Shown here piece by piece: positions 17,991 to 26,799 of a DNA stretch of 64,000 nt; position 1 is the stretch's first letter; each line of letters starts with the position of its first letter. The stretch is from Halalkalicoccus paucihalophilus. GTDB lineage: Archaea; Halobacteriota; Halobacteria; Halobacteriales; Halalkalicoccaceae. The position numbers and the translations under genes were made by a program. Location of the stretch: contig NZ_LTAZ01000001.1 in NCBI RefSeq assembly GCF_001593955.1, forward strand, positions 372,001 through 436,000, written 5' to 3'. The notes under the pieces are model-generated. The model did not search any database, had not been told where the DNA came from, and saw only the letters and a list, made by a program, of their open reading frames with translations.

Positions 17991-18850
17991 GCTCTCAGGC
18001 ACACTTCACCGACTTCAAATCGGACAAGCGACCGACGTGGTGTCCCGGCTGCGGCGACTTCGGGACGATGAACGGCATGATGAAAGCGTTGGCGAACACC
18101 GGCAACAGCCCCGACGACACGTTCATCTGCGCCGGTATCGGCTGCTCGGGCAAGATCGGCACGTACATGCACTCGTATGCGCTCCACGGCGTCCACGGGC
18201 GCGCGCTGCCGGTCGGAACGGGAGTGAAACTCGCCAATCCCGATCTCGAAGTGATGGTCGCGGGCGGGGACGGCGACGGCTATTCGATCGGCGCGGGTCA
18301 CTTTATCCACGCGGTCCGGCGGAACGTCGACATGACGTACGTCGTCATGGACAACCGGATCTACGGGCTCACGAAGGGCCAGTTCTCGCCCACCTCCCGG
18401 GAGGACTTCGAGACCTCGACCTCGCCGGGCGGGACCAAGCAGTCGCCGGTTCACCCGCTGGCGCTGGCGATGGCCGCCGGCGGCAGTTTCATCGCCCAGT
18501 CCTTCTCCTCGGACGCACAGCGCCACACCGAGATCATCGAGCAGGCCATCGAGCACGACGGCTTCTCGCTGGTCAACACCTACAGCCCCTGCGTGACGTT
18601 CAACGACGTCGACACCTACGACTTCTTCCGGGACTCGCTCGTGGACCTCGCAGAGGAGGACCACGACCCCACCGACTACGACCAGGCCCGACAGAAAATC
18701 ATGGACTTCGACAACATCTATCAGGGTATTCTCTATCAGGACAACGACAGTGTGGGCTACGAGAAACGGCTCGGGATCAAGGAACCGATGAACGAGATCC
18801 CCGACGGCGCGCCCGAGGGCGCGATGGACCTCGTCCGCGAGTTCTACTGA
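17987..18850 (+). CDS. korB: 2-oxoacid:ferredoxin oxidoreductase beta subunit
   Basis: 287 residues. The N-terminus has WCPGCGDFG, then ICAGIGCSGKIGTY; the TPP/Mg motif is GGDGDGYSIGAGH followed by MDNRIYGLTKGQFSPTS. No [4Fe-4S] ferredoxin insert is seen beyond the conserved cysteines, as expected for the two-subunit halophilic enzyme. Starts inside the korA stop (ATGA, 17987-17990), so subunit synthesis is coupled. Confidence 0.9.
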   Translation: MSSQAHFTDFKSDKRPTWCPGCGDFGTMNGMMKALANTGNSPDDTFICAGIGCSGKIGTYMHSYALHGVHGRALPVGTGVKLANPDLEVMVAGGDGDGYSIGAGHFIHAVRRNVDMTYVVMDNRIYGLTKGQFSPTSREDFETSTSPGGTKQSPVHPLALAMAAGGSFIAQSFSSDAQRHTEIIEQAIEHDGFSLVNTYSPCVTFNDVDTYDFFRDSLVDLAEEDHDPTDYDQARQKIMDFDNIYQGILYQDNDSVGYEKRLGIKEPMNEIPDGAPEGAMDLVREFY

Positions 18851-19011
18851 ATCGCCCGAGAGCCCGCGTTTACCCGTCCGACCTTCCGCTTTCCTTCGTC
18901 CGACTGAGAAGGTATCTGCCGTCGGCGGAGACACGGCGGTGCGTCCCGAACGGATTCCGTCGCCCCCGTCAGGTCGCGTCCGCGACGTGTCAACGGGAGT
19001 ATTACCACTCA

Positions 19012-19019
19012 TTTTTATG
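19012..19019 (+). promoter_or_regulatory. TATA-like element for the geranylgeranyl reductase gene
   Basis: TTTTTATG is centred about 26 bp before ATG 19042 in GC-rich surroundings, fitting a leaderless promoter. The preceding 160 bp after korB hold no other gene I can support. Confidence 0.5.
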
Positions 19020-19041
19020 AGGCCGTCGGCTAGCCCGTAGT

Positions 19042-20406
19042 ATGACCGAATCGTACGACATCGTCGTGGTCGGTGGCGGTACTGCCGGCTGTTTCGCCGC
19101 CGCGACGGCCGCCGCGGAGGGGCTCTCGACCGTGCTCCTCGAACGAAAGACCCGCGAGGAGGCCGGCCACATCGCCTGTGGAGATGCGATCAAGGGAAAG
19201 AGCACGTTTCCCGACGTGATGGATCTGGAGTACCTGAAAGAGGAGTCCTTTACCAACCGAAACATCCGTCGAGCACGTTTCGAGAACCCGAACGGCGACG
19301 AGATCGACATCGAGTTCGACCAGCCGGGTGCGGTACTCGACCGCAAACGCTACGGCGAGGTCGTCCTCGAGGAGGCCGAACGCGCGGGGACGACGATGCA
19401 CTACGACACCGTCGTTCAGGACGTCATGCAGGACGAAGGGGTCGTCACGGGCGTCCGCGCGAATCGAAACGGCGAGACGATCGACTACGAGGCGACCATC
19501 ACGATCGACGCGGCGGGCGCGCTCTCGATCCTGCAGGACAAAGCCGACCTCTCGGAGGCGACGTTCGACACGAACGTGAACTACTCGCAGTTCTGTTCGG
19601 CCTACCGGGAGATCGTTCACGTCGAGGAGGAGGTCGAGTGGAAGGACGCCATCGTCTTCAAGCCCACCGAGGAACTCGGCTACCTCTGGTATTTCCCACG
19701 GTCGGGGACGGAGATCAACGCCGGGCTGGGGTTTCAGATGAACAAGGAGCCGATGGAGCTGGTCGAGGTGCTCAAACGCGATCTCGCGACCCGTCCGGAG
19801 TTCGAGGGCGCCACAGTGGAAGACAAACTCGGTGGCGCACTCCCCACGAGGCGGCCGTACGATTCTGCGGTCGCGCCGGGCCTGATCGCCGCCGGTGACG
19901 CGGCGGCCCACGTCAATCCCACGACCGGCGGGGGAATCCCTGGGGCGGCGAAAGCGGGCTACTGGGCCGCCCAGCAGGCCATCGAGGCGATCGGCGAGAG
20001 CGACGTAAGCGAGTCGGCGCTCTGGGAGTACAACCGGAAGGTGATGACCGACTTCGGCAAGCGATTCGCTGCGATCGATCTCTACAACATCTGGGGCGGG
20101 GCTCACGAGGTCGAGGAACTCGTCTCGGTCGTCTCGGCGATTCCGGGCCAGCAGCTCGCCGACGCGATCAACGGGAGTGGGGGCTCGTCGATGGAGTTCG
20201 GACTGAAGCTGCGGACGCTGATCGAGACGTTCGGCCACTGGGACCTGCTCTACGAACTGTATCGAGTTCGGGACCGGGCGGCAACGCTCACGAGCCACTA
20301 CGAGGCGTATCCGAGCACGCCCGTCGCCTTCGAGGGGTGGCGCTCGGAGCGCGACCGCGTGCTCGATGAGGTCTACGAGATCAGCGGCGCACAGCCGAAA
20401 TACTGA
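19042..20406 (+). CDS. Geranylgeranyl reductase family flavoprotein
   Basis: 454 residues. FAD-binding DIVVVGGGTAGCFAAATAAA at residues 6-25, an ERKTREEAGHIACGDAI segment characteristic of archaeal digeranylgeranylglycerophospholipid reductases, and PGLIAAGDAAAHVNPTTGGG as the second FAD motif. Such enzymes saturate isoprenoid chains of archaeal membrane lipids or of isoprenoid quinones. Several paralogues occur per haloarchaeal genome, so the exact substrate is not assigned. Confidence 0.85.
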   Translation: MTESYDIVVVGGGTAGCFAAATAAAEGLSTVLLERKTREEAGHIACGDAIKGKSTFPDVMDLEYLKEESFTNRNIRRARFENPNGDEIDIEFDQPGAVLDRKRYGEVVLEEAERAGTTMHYDTVVQDVMQDEGVVTGVRANRNGETIDYEATITIDAAGALSILQDKADLSEATFDTNVNYSQFCSAYREIVHVEEEVEWKDAIVFKPTEELGYLWYFPRSGTEINAGLGFQMNKEPMELVEVLKRDLATRPEFEGATVEDKLGGALPTRRPYDSAVAPGLIAAGDAAAHVNPTTGGGIPGAAKAGYWAAQQAIEAIGESDVSESALWEYNRKVMTDFGKRFAAIDLYNIWGGAHEVEELVSVVSAIPGQQLADAINGSGGSSMEFGLKLRTLIETFGHWDLLYELYRVRDRAATLTSHYEAYPSTPVAFEGWRSERDRVLDEVYEISGAQPKY

Positions 20407-20449
20407 CGCGAGAAGCGGGAACTATACGCCCGGTCGGTCTACGAACGGT

Positions 20450-20833
20450 ATGCGCTTCGATCACGCCGGGATCGCGACCGACGATAGCGACGATCTAGCC
20501 GCCCTCTTCGAAACCGTCTTCGACGCGTCGATCGTCCACGAGGAAGAGTTCGACGGGATGAACGTCACTTTCCTCGACTTCGGAAACGGGTATTTCGAAT
20601 TACTCGAGCCCCGAGACGGCGGGACGATCGCACGGTATCTCGATCGAAACGGATCGGGGATCCACCACCTCGCCCTCGAGACCGACGACATCGAGGCGGC
20701 GCTCGGAACCGCCCGCGAGGCCGGGATCGATCTCATCGACGAGGAGTCCCGAGGAGGGGCGTGGGGCCACGAGGTCGCCTTCCTCCACCCGAAGTCGACG
20801 GGTGGCGTCCTTATCGAGTTTGTCGAGCACTAG
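20450..20833 (+). CDS. mce: Methylmalonyl-CoA epimerase (VOC family)
   Basis: 127 residues with start MRFDHAGIATDDS. Metal ligands of the vicinal oxygen chelate fold are visible: His in FDHAG, Glu in GYFELLEP, His in GIHHLALET and Glu in GVLIEFVEH. It interconverts the (R) and (S) forms of methylmalonyl-CoA, the step before mutase. Mutase genes are not in this window. Its stop lies one base from the stop of the convergent acetyltransferase. Confidence 0.85.
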   Translation: MRFDHAGIATDDSDDLAALFETVFDASIVHEEEFDGMNVTFLDFGNGYFELLEPRDGGTIARYLDRNGSGIHHLALETDDIEAALGTAREAGIDLIDEESRGGAWGHEVAFLHPKSTGGVLIEFVEH

Positions 20834-20834
20834 C

Positions 20835-21392
20835 TTACTCGATTTCTCTGATGACGTCCGCCGGGTTCCCCCCGACGACGACGCCGGGCGGAACGTCGCC
20901 GGCGACGACCGCGCCCGAGGCGATCACCGCACCGTCCCCGATCGTGACGCCCGGGTTGAGCACCGCCCGTCCGCCGATCCAGACGCCGTCGCCGACCGTG
21001 ACTGGCTTCCCGTATTCGAGACCGGCGGCGCGCTCGTCGGCGGCGAGCGGGTGGGTCGCGGTGTAGACGTGAACGGCCGGTCCGAGCAGGCAGTCGTCGC
21101 CGAACTCGACCCGGCAGACATCCAGAATCACGCAGTCGAAGTTGGCGTAGAAGTCCTCGCCGACGTGGACGTTCGAGCCGTAGTCGCACCGAAACGGGGG
21201 TTCGACGAAGAGGTCGCCCTCGACGGAGCCGAACAGCTCTTCCAATATTCGCTCGCGTCGGTCGGGATCGTTCCCCGTGGTTCGGTTGTACTCGCGGGTG
21301 AGTTCGCGGGCACGCGCTCTCTCGGCGACGAGTTGTGGGTCGCTTGCGTCGTAGAGCTCCCCGCGAAGCATCTTCTCGCGCTCACTGGGCAT
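20835..21392 (-). CDS. Hexapeptide-repeat sugar O-acetyltransferase (maltose/galactoside type)
   Basis: 185 residues from MPSEREKMLRGELYDASDPQ, the canonical N-terminal mac domain of maltose/galactoside acetyltransferases. A left-handed beta helix follows, with TATHPL (catalytic His) and GDGVWIGGRAVLNPGVTIGD. It transfers acetyl from acetyl-CoA to a sugar hydroxyl. An in-frame extension upstream to 21740 runs through the hairpin and into aef2 antisense and is rejected as a start. Confidence 0.88.
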   Translation of the reverse strand: MPSEREKMLRGELYDASDPQLVAERARARELTREYNRTTGNDPDRRERILEELFGSVEGDLFVEPPFRCDYGSNVHVGEDFYANFDCVILDVCRVEFGDDCLLGPAVHVYTATHPLAADERAAGLEYGKPVTVGDGVWIGGRAVLNPGVTIGDGAVIASGAVVAGDVPPGVVVGGNPADVIREIE

Positions 21393-21551
21393 GGCCTTTA
21401 TCCAGGGGGCGCCCGGATACGGGTTGCTGTTCTCCGATTGAAGCTCGTTTCTGGACGTGCTATGGAGGGGAGAGTCACTACTCGCGGAGAACCGGAAGTG
21501 GGCGGCTGCGGTAGCGGACCGGCGCGTCTCCGTCGCGCCGGCCTTTTTGGA

Positions 21552-21612
21552 GGAGATTTTTCGAGGAGCGGTGTGCGAACGAAGTGAGCACACCGCTCCT
21601 CGAAAAATCTCC
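21552..21612 (-). terminator. Perfect 25-bp inverted repeat just past the aEF-2 stop
   Basis: Arms 21552-21576 and 21588-21612 are exact reverse complements (25 bp) around an 11-nt loop, GAACGAAGTGA on the plus strand. The right arm begins 4 bp beyond the aEF-2 stop. The distal part of the stem contains an A-run/T-run, so the minus-strand transcript would end in a stem with internal U-rich sequence. Probably transcript end or 3' stabiliser for a highly expressed mRNA. Confidence 0.75.
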
Positions 21613-21616
21613 GCGT

Positions 21617-23803
21617 CTAGAAGTAGTCGATCGACTCGGGCAGTTCGAGCTTCATGCCCTTTCGCTCGCGGATCTCCATGATCGTCTCGCGCTGGAGGCT
21701 GTCGGACATGACGCGGAAGCCGGCGTTCTCGGTGTTCCACGAGGCCCGACCCTCGGTCGCGCTACGGATGTCCGAGGAGAAGCCGATCATCTCGTCGACG
21801 GGGGCGATCCCCTCGATGACCATGAGGTCGCCCTCCTGGTACATGTCGTCGACCCGGCCACGCCGTCCCTGGATCTCGCCGCTTGCGGCACCCATGTGCT
21901 CGCTGGGGACGTCGATGCGGACGTCCTGGATGGGTTCGAGCAGCGAGACGTGCCCGGCGATGAGCGCGCGGTGGACCGCGCGGCGAACCGCGGGGATGAC
22001 CTGTGCGGGACCCCGGTGGATGGTGTCCTCGTGGAGTCGGGCGTCGTTCAAGCGGAGCAACGTCCCCTGAACGGGTTCTGCGGCCAGCGGCCCCTCGTCG
22101 AGGGCCTCTTCGAGCCCCTCGATGACGAGTTCCATCGTCTCGTTCAAGTGCTGGATCCCTTTGGTATCGTCGATGAGGACGTTGGTGCCGAAGATGTGCT
22201 CGACGTTCTGGGAGGAGTCCTTGTCCATGCCGGCCTCCTGGAGGGCCTCGCGGCGCTCCTGTTCGGGCATGTCCATCGAGACCTCGCCGAGGCGGATCTG
22301 GTCGACGATCTCCTCCGAGAGGGGTTCGGCAGTGAGGTAAAAGCGGTTGTGGCGGTTCGGTGAGATCCCCTCGACGGTGTCGGTCGCCCCGCGAATGGCC
22401 TCGCGGTAGACGACGATCGGCTCACCGGTATTTACTGGAATACCCTGGTTGCGCTCGATGCGCTGGGTGATCACTTCGAGGTGGAGTTCGCCCTGGCCCG
22501 AGATGAGGTGCTCGCCGGTGTCCTCGTTGATCGTGATCTGGATCGTGGGGTCCTCCTTCGAGACCTGCCGGAGCGTCTCGATGAGCTTCGGGAGGTCGTC
22601 CATGCTCTTCGCCTCGACGCTCTTGGTGATGACGGGCTCGGAGATGTGCTCGATCGACTCGAAAGGCGTCATCTCCACGCTGGAGACGGTCGAGCCGGCG
22701 ATGGCGTCGCGCAGACCGGTGACGGCGGCGATGTTCCCCGCCGGGACGTGTTCGACCTCCTCGCGCTCGCCGCCCATGTAGATACCGACCGACTGAACGC
22801 GGTTCTTGCCCGCAGTACCCGAGACGTAGAGCTCCTGGCCCTTCTCGATGGTGCCGGAGAACACGCGGCCGGCGGCGATCTCGCCGGCGTGGGGGTCGAT
22901 ACCGATGTCGGTGACCATCAGGACGACCTCGCCCTCGTCGTCGACCAGCCGCATGCCCTCCGCGAGGTCGCTCTCGTCGTCGCCACGCCAGATACGCGGG
23001 ATACGACGGGGCTGGGCGTCGAGCGGGTTCGGGAAGTGCTCACAGACCATGTCGAGTACGACGTCCGACAGCGGCGTCCGGTCGTGGAGCTCCTGGCGCT
23101 CGTCGTTGCGTTCGAGATCGATGATGTCGCCAAAGTCGATGCCGGTCGCCTGCATCGACGGCATCGAGACGCCCCACCGATAGAGCGCCGAGCCGAACGC
23201 GACGGTACCGTCCTCGACGGAGACCGTCCAGTCGTCGATGTCGTCCATGTCCTCGGTCATCCCGCGGATGAGCTCGTTGACGTCGTCGATAACCGAGAGG
23301 AGGCGCTGTTGCATCTCCTCGGGCCCCTCCTGGAGCTCGCTGATGAGACGGTCGACCTTGTTGATAAAGAGCGTCGGCTTGACGCCCTCACGGAGCGCCT
23401 GACGGACGACGGTTTCGGTCTGGGGCATCGCGCCCTCGACGGCGTCGACGACCACGAGCGCACCGTCGACCGCGCGCATCGCACGGGTGACGTCGCCGCC
23501 GAAGTCGACGTGGCCCGGCGTGTCGATGAGGTTGATGAGGTGGTTGGTGTCCTCGTACTCGTGGGTCATCGAGACGTTCGCCGCGTCGATGGTGATCCCG
23601 CGCTCCTGTTCGTCCTCCTCGGTGTCCATCATCAGCCGGGTGGCCTCGCCCTCGTCGGCGATCATGCCCGCACCGGCCAGTAGATTGTCCGTCAGCGTCG
23701 TCTTTCCGTGATCGACGTGTGCGGCGATGGCGATGTTCCGGATGTTCTCCGGCTTGTCCATCAACCGTTCACACTCCTGAACGATCTTCTTTCGTCGGCC
23801 CAT
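21617..23803 (-). CDS. aef2: Translation elongation factor aEF-2
   Basis: 728 residues, full length. The GTPase domain has [36 protein letters not shown] and NKVDR. Domain IV contains [15 protein letters not shown]; the histidine of IHRG (residue 596) is the site converted to diphthamide in archaea and eukaryotes. It drives ribosome translocation. The C-terminus [13 protein letters not shown] is intact. Immediately followed by a 25-bp hairpin. Confidence 0.97.
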   Translation of the reverse strand: MGRRKKIVQECERLMDKPENIRNIAIAAHVDHGKTTLTDNLLAGAGMIADEGEATRLMMDTEEDEQERGITIDAANVSMTHEYEDTNHLINLIDTPGHVDFGGDVTRAMRAVDGALVVVDAVEGAMPQTETVVRQALREGVKPTLFINKVDRLISELQEGPEEMQQRLLSVIDDVNELIRGMTEDMDDIDDWTVSVEDGTVAFGSALYRWGVSMPSMQATGIDFGDIIDLERNDERQELHDRTPLSDVVLDMVCEHFPNPLDAQPRRIPRIWRGDDESDLAEGMRLVDDEGEVVLMVTDIGIDPHAGEIAAGRVFSGTIEKGQELYVSGTAGKNRVQSVGIYMGGEREEVEHVPAGNIAAVTGLRDAIAGSTVSSVEMTPFESIEHISEPVITKSVEAKSMDDLPKLIETLRQVSKEDPTIQITINEDTGEHLISGQGELHLEVITQRIERNQGIPVNTGEPIVVYREAIRGATDTVEGISPNRHNRFYLTAEPLSEEIVDQIRLGEVSMDMPEQERREALQEAGMDKDSSQNVEHIFGTNVLIDDTKGIQHLNETMELVIEGLEEALDEGPLAAEPVQGTLLRLNDARLHEDTIHRGPAQVIPAVRRAVHRALIAGHVSLLEPIQDVRIDVPSEHMGAASGEIQGRRGRVDDMYQEGDLMVIEGIAPVDEMIGFSSDIRSATEGRASWNTENAGFRVMSDSLQRETIMEIRERKGMKLELPESIDYF

Positions 23804-23842
23804 TACCGTCTCCTACCGGTAGCGGAGTGAAAAGGGTAGTGT

Positions 23843-23873
23843 TTCACATTCGCCGTTTGACGGCGAATGTGAA
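23843..23873. repeat. Perfect 14-bp inverted repeat upstream of aEF-2
   Basis: TTCACATTCGCCGT (23843-23856), loop TTG, then its exact reverse complement (23860-23873). It begins 40 bp upstream of the aEF-2 ATG at 23803, in the core promoter or leader zone of that gene, so it could be an operator or a 5'-leader stem. Confidence 0.6.
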
Positions 23874-24211
23874 GCAGAGAGCGTAGCGAAGCGGAACGAG
23901 CGTGTTTCGTTCGAGCGGCGCGAGAACCAAGGTCGCTGTGAACGGAGTGAACAGCGGTGTTTCGCGTGGGCGATAGCGAGCGTGAAGCAGGGAGTAGACG
24001 GTGAGCGAGCGGAGCGAACGGAGACGACCGTGGTTTGCATGAGGTGCTTCGGCGCGGATCCTCGACTAGGGGCGACGAGCACCGGGAATCGTGCCGGCGG
24101 TTCGCGCGCGGTTCAACTCGGACAGGGGAGAGCGGTGTGACGGCCGGCACGAGCGGGGCCGTCACCCTCGACGGCTCCGCGAGTGGGGCGGGGAAGGGCT
24201 GGCGTCCTAAG

Positions 24212-24237
24212 CGAGCGGTTCGGATCCGAACCGCTCG
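24212..24237. repeat. 26-bp perfect palindrome
   Basis: CGAGCGGTTCGGA at 24212-24224 is followed at once by its reverse complement to 24237, centred on GGATCC. No loop separates the arms, so a cruciform or a dimeric protein-binding site is more likely than an RNA terminator. No gene lies within 200 bp on either side. Confidence 0.6.
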
Positions 24238-24432
24238 GAACGCGGCCCGGTGGTCCTCGGAAATCGAAGGTTTCCGGGACCGGAAAAGACAGTGTTGCAG
24301 TCATTTGTGGGGTCATGAAACGGGCGAGGCGGATCTGCCGAGGTTTCGCCGGAGAACCGTCGATTCTCCCGATCCCGAAGCGGCTCCGTCACTTCGACGA
24401 CTCGTCGGAGCGGCGAAACCGTTCCGAGATGC

Positions 24433-24466
24433 TAAAAAAGCCGTCGGCGTTTTCGAGGACGCCGAG
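24433..24466 (-). terminator. Terminator of the TauE/SafE-type gene
   Basis: On the minus strand, a 7-bp stem (TCGGCGT / ACGCCGA, 24444-24450 with 24459-24465) with an 8-nt loop is followed by six T residues (24439-24434). It begins about 8 bp past the stop of the gene ending at 24473. Confidence 0.65.
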
Positions 24467-24472
24467 GGTTGT

Positions 24473-25240
24473 TCAGAGCAGGAGCAGCGGCGACACCCCC
24501 ACCAGAACGATCCCGAGGACAACCCGAAGCAGGTGGGGATCGACCAGGTGGGCGACCTTCCATCCGGCGACGACGCCCACCAGTTGCGGGATCCCGACGA
24601 GCAGGGCGACGGGGATCGACACCGCACCCGAGAGCGCGTAGCCGACGGTCGCGAACGCCGAGATGAAGATCGACTGGACCTGCGCGACCGCGACCGCCAC
24701 GAGCATGGGCACGCCGAGCACCACGAGGACCGGCACGGCGACGACGGGGCCGCCGACGCCGAGCAGCCCGCCGAGAACGCCGATCCCGAGGCCGACCCCG
24801 CCGACGAGTATCCGGCGCTGGCGGTCGGGGACGCTATCCAGTCGGTTCGAGGGTTTCAGGCCGACGCGTTCGCGGTAGACGATAACCGCACCGATGGTGG
24901 CGACGAACAGCGAGAGCAGGTAGCCGAAGACGTACTCGGGGAGCAGCAAGTTGAGCTGCGAGCCCGCGAGCGCACCAGCGATGCTCGTCGCGCTCAGGAC
25001 GATCGCCATCTCGCGGGCGTAGCCCTGTGCGAACTCGCCGGACCGGAAATAGACGAGGCTGCCCAGCAGGCCGGTCGCGACGAACGTCGCACTCGCGGTG
25101 CCCGCGACCTCCGCGGACGAGAGGGGCGCGAGCGCGAACAGCGCGATCGTCACGAAGACGCCGCCGGGGCCGATCGCGGTGATCCCGACACCCGCAAACA
25201 GGGCGATCACGACGAGGAGCGCGGCGAGTTCGGGCGACAC
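24473..25240 (-). CDS. TauE/SafE family sulfite/anion exporter
   Basis: 255 residues, GTG start at 25240. It is nearly all hydrophobic, with about eight helices and the duplicated family motif: AIGPGGVFVTIALFAL in the first half and GLLGVGGPVVAVPVLVVLG in the second. The family exports sulfite, sulfoacetate or related anions; substrate not predictable. It ends with a clear hairpin/T-run. Confidence 0.85.
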   Translation of the reverse strand: MSPELAALLVVIALFAGVGITAIGPGGVFVTIALFALAPLSSAEVAGTASATFVATGLLGSLVYFRSGEFAQGYAREMAIVLSATSIAGALAGSQLNLLLPEYVFGYLLSLFVATIGAVIVYRERVGLKPSNRLDSVPDRQRRILVGGVGLGIGVLGGLLGVGGPVVAVPVLVVLGVPMLVAVAVAQVQSIFISAFATVGYALSGAVSIPVALLVGIPQLVGVVAGWKVAHLVDPHLLRVVLGIVLVGVSPLLLL

Positions 25241-25352
25241 TATCGGTCGAAAACCGCCGGGAGTCGTAAGTCTGGTGATCGACGTCGAGTCGTGTGGCGC
25301 TTGCGGTTCACGACACCTCGTAGCCGAACCGACGGCAGGCCGGATCGACAGT

Positions 25353-26621
25353 CTACAGCCCGCCGCCGAAGAGCATGCCGATGAAGTCCCGGATGGAGAG
25401 GGCCGCGAGCACGATCGCGAGCAACACGAGCGTCGCGTTGACGAGGTTGAGCTTCAGGGTGTTGGTGTGCTCGCCCATGGTCCCGCGGTCGTTGACGGCC
25501 CAGAACAGGAGCACCGCCGCCAGCGGCAGCGCGAAGATGCCGTTGTAGGTCGGAAAGAGGATCACCATGTCGACGACCGAGAGGCCGAGCGCCGACGAGA
25601 TGACCGGCGAGAGCACGCCCAGTCCCGTCCCGGCCGCGAAGACGAGCTTGAACAGCCGTCCGTCCTTGGTCGGTTCGTGACCGAGCGCCTGCGGGACGAT
25701 GTAGGCGGGCGTCCACATGATCGGGATGATGCTGTTGAACGCCGCCGCCGCGGCCCCGGCGATGAAGAGGACCATCGCCCACGCGCCGAACACCTCGACG
25801 AGCGCCTCGCCGGGCGTCATGAACGTATCGAGTGTCGTGTAGCCGAGCGCGGGCAGGATCGCCGCCGAGACGATCAGGATCGCAATCGTCGTGACCCCAC
25901 CGACGGCGTAGCCGACCGCGAGGTCCTTTCGCATCGTCGGGAGGTCCGACTCGTCGGTCCAGCCCTTGTTCTCGACGAGGATCGACTCGAGGAAGAAGTT
26001 GGGCCAGAGCGCCGTGGTTCCGAGCAGCCCCGCCGCCATCGTCAGCGCCGCGGCGTTCTCGATGCTCGGGACGAACCCGCCCGCGACCGCCGTCGGGTCC
26101 GCGCCGCTCGGGAGCATGACGATCACGAAGATCACCATCAGCGCGAGCATCATGGCGATCATGACGTTCTCGACCAGCTCGTAGTCGAGCAGGCCGACGC
26201 CGATCGCGACGAACGTCGTGGCGACCGCGACGGGCTGCCAGCCGATCGCGCCCCCGGAGAGGAACTGCACGCCGGCGCCGACCGCCGCGACCAGTCCCAG
26301 CGTCCAGGCGACACACCCGACCGAGAGAAACAGCGCGACCGCCGTCGCGCCGCCGCGTCCGAGTTTCGCCCTGATGAACTCCATCAACGAGGTGCCGTGG
26401 ATGCCCAGCCGGGCGCTCATGTCCTGGGCCATGAAACCCAGAAGCGCCGCGCCGACGACAGCCCACAACAGTGTGTACCCGTGGGCGACGCCCGCCTGGC
26501 TCGCGATGAACACCGATCCCGACCCGAAGTAGCTCGCGACCATTACGAACGCCAGTCCGTACTCCTTTATCGTTGCCGATACCTCGTCTAACCAACTGCG
26601 TCGTGCGTGATCCGTTGCCAT
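25353..26621 (-). CDS. Nramp-like transporter without the canonical metal motifs
   Basis: 422 residues, about 11 membrane helices, LeuT-like fold of the Nramp family (GQ-type segment GAALLGFMAQDMSARLGIHG, the helix after TM2). In Nramp metal carriers TM1 carries DPGN; here the equivalent is SYFGSGSVFIASQAG, with no Asp or Asn. The TM6 MPH motif is also not evident (AAGLLGTTALWPNFF). It may move another cation or substrate. A TATA-like ATATAA lies immediately before the ATG. Confidence 0.78.
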   Translation of the reverse strand: MATDHARRSWLDEVSATIKEYGLAFVMVASYFGSGSVFIASQAGVAHGYTLLWAVVGAALLGFMAQDMSARLGIHGTSLMEFIRAKLGRGGATAVALFLSVGCVAWTLGLVAAVGAGVQFLSGGAIGWQPVAVATTFVAIGVGLLDYELVENVMIAMMLALMVIFVIVMLPSGADPTAVAGGFVPSIENAAALTMAAGLLGTTALWPNFFLESILVENKGWTDESDLPTMRKDLAVGYAVGGVTTIAILIVSAAILPALGYTTLDTFMTPGEALVEVFGAWAMVLFIAGAAAAAFNSIIPIMWTPAYIVPQALGHEPTKDGRLFKLVFAAGTGLGVLSPVISSALGLSVVDMVILFPTYNGIFALPLAAVLLFWAVNDRGTMGEHTNTLKLNLVNATLVLLAIVLAALSIRDFIGMLFGGGL

Positions 26622-26799
26622 TTATATTGACGATTCGCATTCCGTAACCGCTTGAAAACTCGTCCGAATGATACGTCAATCATATCTATGGGAATTGGAG
26701 AGATAAACCCTCTGCTTGCCCGGTCCGTTCGACCGATCGGGGTACACGACAGCCGAGGAGTGGTCGTTTCGACCGGCTACCGGAGGTCATAGCCGCGAA

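Larger units (their letters stand above)
23804..24472. other. Gene-poor 669-bp intergenic region with several inverted repeats
   Basis: No credible protein or RNA gene was found on either strand. It holds a 14-bp hairpin (23843-23873), runs of the GAACGAG/GAACGGAGTGAAC type common between haloarchaeal genes (about 23880-24030), a 26-bp palindrome (24212-24237), an imperfect stem near 24248-24280 and the terminator of the downstream minus-strand gene (24433-24466). It also contains the aEF-2 promoter at its left end. Confidence 0.6.

Noticed and set aside
20835-21740. N-terminally extended version of the acetyltransferase
   Set aside because: The extension reads through the 25-bp hairpin and antisense aEF-2 sequence; MPSEREKM at 21392 is the family's normal start.
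24035-25384. A 449-codon plus-strand frame across the TauE-type gene
   Set aside because: It is antisense to the TauE-type gene and to intergenic repeats, has Arg/Asp/His-rich composition with no domain, and is a by-product of GC-rich DNA.
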